Shown here in pieces: positions 6,117 through 7,336 of a DNA stretch of 7,336 bases (position 1 is its first letter; each line of letters begins with the position of its first letter). Where the stretch lies: the NCBI GenBank assembly GCA_035294225.1, contig DATGLH010000044.1:1-7336 (forward strand), written 5' to 3'. The notes beneath the pieces are model-generated. The model was not told the origin of the DNA. It was given only the letters and a program-made list of their open reading frames with translations, and searched no databases. A program made the translations under genes and the position numbers. This DNA is from Trebonia sp035294225 (GTDB taxonomy: Bacteria; Actinomycetota; Actinomycetes; Streptosporangiales; Streptosporangiaceae).

Positions 6117-7328
6117 CAGGCGGCTATCCCGAACGGAGGCGGCCGTCTCCCCGGCCTTCCGTTGCTCCGCCCGCGTTCGCGGCACGAGCCGGGCCAGCGT
6201 CGCCAGGCACGCGATCGTGAGCAGCAGGTACGGGACGAGGTCGGATGTGGCCTGCGCGAGCGCGCCGCTCACGGAGGCCGCGACGGCCTGCCCGGCCGCC
6301 CAGGTGAGGTTGGTCAGGGAGAACGCGATGCCGAGGTTGAGCCCTTGATCCTTCGCGCCATTGGTGGTCAGCGCGGCCGCGGGAGTGTAGAGCGAGCCGA
6401 AGAACGGCGTGCCGGCGATGAGGACGGCGCTCAGCCATGGCACGGAGCCGGGCAGCCACACCAGGACGCCGAAGGCGGCGCCCGCCGCCAGCGCGACCAT
6501 GGCGGGCCGTTCCTCGCCGAACCGGTCACAGAACCGGCCGGTGACCGGTGACAGCGCTGACTCGAGCACGGCACCGAACAGGAACGTGGCCGCGATCACG
6601 GTCCCGCTGGCGCCAAGGCGGTTGAGCCGCAGCGGCGCGAGCACGTCGACCGCGCCGAAGGCTATGCCGGCCAGCGCCATGAGCCACATGCCCATGGCGA
6701 CCCGGCGGTCGCGCAGCGCGGGCCACGCCGCCCGCAGTCCCTGCGGCTCGGCCGGGCCCGGTGACGGGACCGCGCATGACGCCAGCATCAGCGCCGCGCC
6801 GGCGACCGAGGCGGCCGAGAACGCGGGCCCGGTGCCTACCTGGCTCGCGATCCACCCGACCACGGGTCCGAAGAGCGCCCCGACGACCGCGGAGCCGAGC
6901 GCGGTGCCGAGCAGCGCGCCGCGGCGTTCCTCCGGGGCGGCGCTCGCGAGCCACGCCAGCCCCGCGGCCCATGTGCACGCTCCGGCGGCCCCTTGCGCGA
7001 AGCGGGCGGCGTCGAGCACCGCAATGGCCGAGGACCAGCCGAAAACCAGTGTCGCCGCGCTCATCAGCGCCAGGCCGAGCAACGCGACCCGCCTGTCGCC
7101 CAGCCGCGCGACGAGCAGGCCGCCGGGCAGCGAGCCCACGAGCGTCCCCGCCGGATAGGCGGCGACGAGGATGCCCGCCCCGGCCTTGGACAGGCCACCC
7201 GCCCGCGCGTAGTGCGGCAGCAGCGGCGTAAGCGCGGAGAAGAAGACCGTGTCGACGAGCACCAGCGCGCACACGAAGGCGAGCAGGCGGAGCACCGGGG
7301 GATCCAGCCTCGACCGGATCCCCGACAT
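4791..7328 (-). CDS. MFS transporter (residues 1 to about 400) whose frame lacks a stop at the expected end and runs antisense through the hydrolase gene
   Basis: Residues 1 to about 385 (bases 7328 to about 6174) are a normal MFS permease of the DHA1 type with about 12 membrane segments. It shows DTVFFSALTPLLPHYAR (26-42), a motif A variant GGLLVARLGDRR (69-80) and its second-half copy GRFCDRFGEERP (264-275). The last membrane segment ends near 381. It should be an inner-membrane efflux protein of unknown substrate. After residue 404 the frame stays open for another 441 codons, exactly codon-aligned and antisense to the hydrolase gene, ending at CTA 4791-4793. That tail is Arg/Gly/His-rich and looks like non-coding shadow. 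Another minus-strand frame has TAG at 6124-6126; one extra base near the end would give a 401-residue protein of usual length. The ATG at 7328 is 8 bases from the window edge, so the ribosome site cannot be judged and an upstream start is possible. Confidence 0.8.
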   Translation of the reverse strand: MSGIRSRLDPPVLRLLAFVCALVLVDTVFFSALTPLLPHYARAGGLSKAGAGILVAAYPAGTLVGSLPGGLLVARLGDRRVALLGLALMSAATLVFGWSSAIAVLDAARFAQGAAGACTWAAGLAWLASAAPEERRGALLGTALGSAVVGALFGPVVGWIASQVGTGPAFSAASVAGAALMLASCAVPSPGPAEPQGLRAAWPALRDRRVAMGMWLMALAGIAFGAVDVLAPLRLNRLGASGTVIAATFLFGAVLESALSPVTGRFCDRFGEERPAMVALAAGAAFGVLVWLPGSVPWLSAVLIAGTPFFGSLYTPAAALTTNGAKDQGLNLGIAFSLTNLTWAAGQAVAASVSGALAQATSDLVPYLLLTIACLATLARLVPRTRAEQRKAGETAASVRDSRLLSQGGRRGDRGRGRRHHDHRRGQRRHGLLVGERDRQFARRIRVQRRLVAGALHVRVRGAQLVALELRVGDPEPELRGALREHRVQLPQPGQQHLLLGRRHPVTRQAPDGGAERRVVLVDEHRRVPRQLVQVAEQLVVVAGERVEQLAEVGGGNLVVAHRGGRAQPRHHRPGQVVRPDAHDDQLRVGGRLGPRELRRGDLAVGQHLGAEQAVHDRRAAARQVQHVPVVGGRQVAGVGVRGAAACLVLLARVRPPGQAVAGRRRVADHHGLHARLRLADGRRLGQRVHAHEVVERLDAAQHLRRAGGGQDDAADVHQADAPDADEDHLPDRRPLAHRGDRDQGDHGEPGGDQRLPQEVPLPGGRQLLAERELDPLRALRAQHPHHLRVDRHALKCQPGPDRAGELRLGRHHLAEQIQFARALEAGVRQRGADLRRLPGGRDRL
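6110..6161. terminator. Candidate bidirectional terminator between convergent hydrolase and MFS genes
   Basis: Two small inverted repeats sit where the convergent genes meet. GGGATA/TATCCC arms (6110-6115 and 6125-6130) surround the hydrolase stop codon. An interrupted stem CGGA-GGCCG / CGGCC-TCCG lies at 6134-6161 with a 6-base loop. Neither is followed by a T-run. The position is right for a shared terminator, but the stems are modest and lie within the extended MFS reading frame. Confidence 0.3.
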
Positions 7329-7336
7329 GCACGCTC

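Noticed and set aside
5057..6220. 387-codon plus-strand open frame overlapping the hydrolase in another frame
   Set aside because: Its product is Arg/Gly/Ala-rich without motifs, whereas the other frame holds the GDS, GADD and HPNAAG blocks and predicted membrane segments.
6409..7231. Plus-strand open frames opposite the right-hand MFS gene
   Set aside because: They are shadows of a permease with clear membrane segments and both motif A copies; the products are Ser/Ala/Pro/Arg-rich.

Overview
The window is a GC-rich (roughly 70% by eye) bacterial chromosome segment with strong G/C bias at third codon positions. The gene content points to a filamentous or multicellular-type actinomycete. The pointers are a DUF574-type (Methyltransf_19) SAM methyltransferase, a family expanded in Streptomyces and Streptosporangiales relatives, a DUF1918 protein, and a tandem clpP pair. 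The genus cannot be fixed from this sequence alone.

Layout. Seven of the eight genes lie on the minus strand. From left to right: (1) positions 1-377, a ClpP-family subunit cut by the window edge, whose catalytic serine position is glycine; (2) 374-988, a complete ClpP with an intact Ser-His-Asp triad, overlapping gene 1 by four bases (ATGA), so the two are probably translationally coupled; (3) 1068-1259, a DUF1918 small protein, separated from clpP by a perfect 32-bp palindrome at 1029-1060; (4) 1358-2191, a DUF574 SAM-dependent methyltransferase, preceded by an AT-rich island (about 2313-2386) with a 9-bp inverted repeat; (5) 2404-3669, a Bcr/CflA-type MFS efflux transporter; (6) 3687-4508, a TauD/TfdA-type Fe(II)/2-oxoglutarate dioxygenase lying 17 bases upstream of gene 5 in the same transcription direction, probably one operon. 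A 159-bp divergent intergenic region follows, then (7) 4668-6116 on the plus strand, a membrane-anchored SGNH/GDSL hydrolase. (8) From 7328 leftward on the minus strand is a second MFS transporter, convergent with gene 7.

How the genes fit together. The ClpP pair would form a mixed proteolytic barrel with one active and one pseudo-subunit, fed by a Clp ATPase not seen here. The dioxygenase and the Bcr/CflA pump look like a two-gene unit that modifies and exports, or resists, a small molecule. The methyltransferase, DUF1918 protein, hydrolase and right-hand MFS have no clear pathway link to one another.

Most notable points. First, the catalytically dead ClpP paralogue coupled to an active one. 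Second, the right-hand MFS frame has no stop codon at its expected end; it stays open to 4791, antisense to almost the whole hydrolase gene. That suggests a 3'-end frameshift or a truly unusual antisense overlap. I saw no CRISPR array, insertion sequence, tRNA or rRNA.
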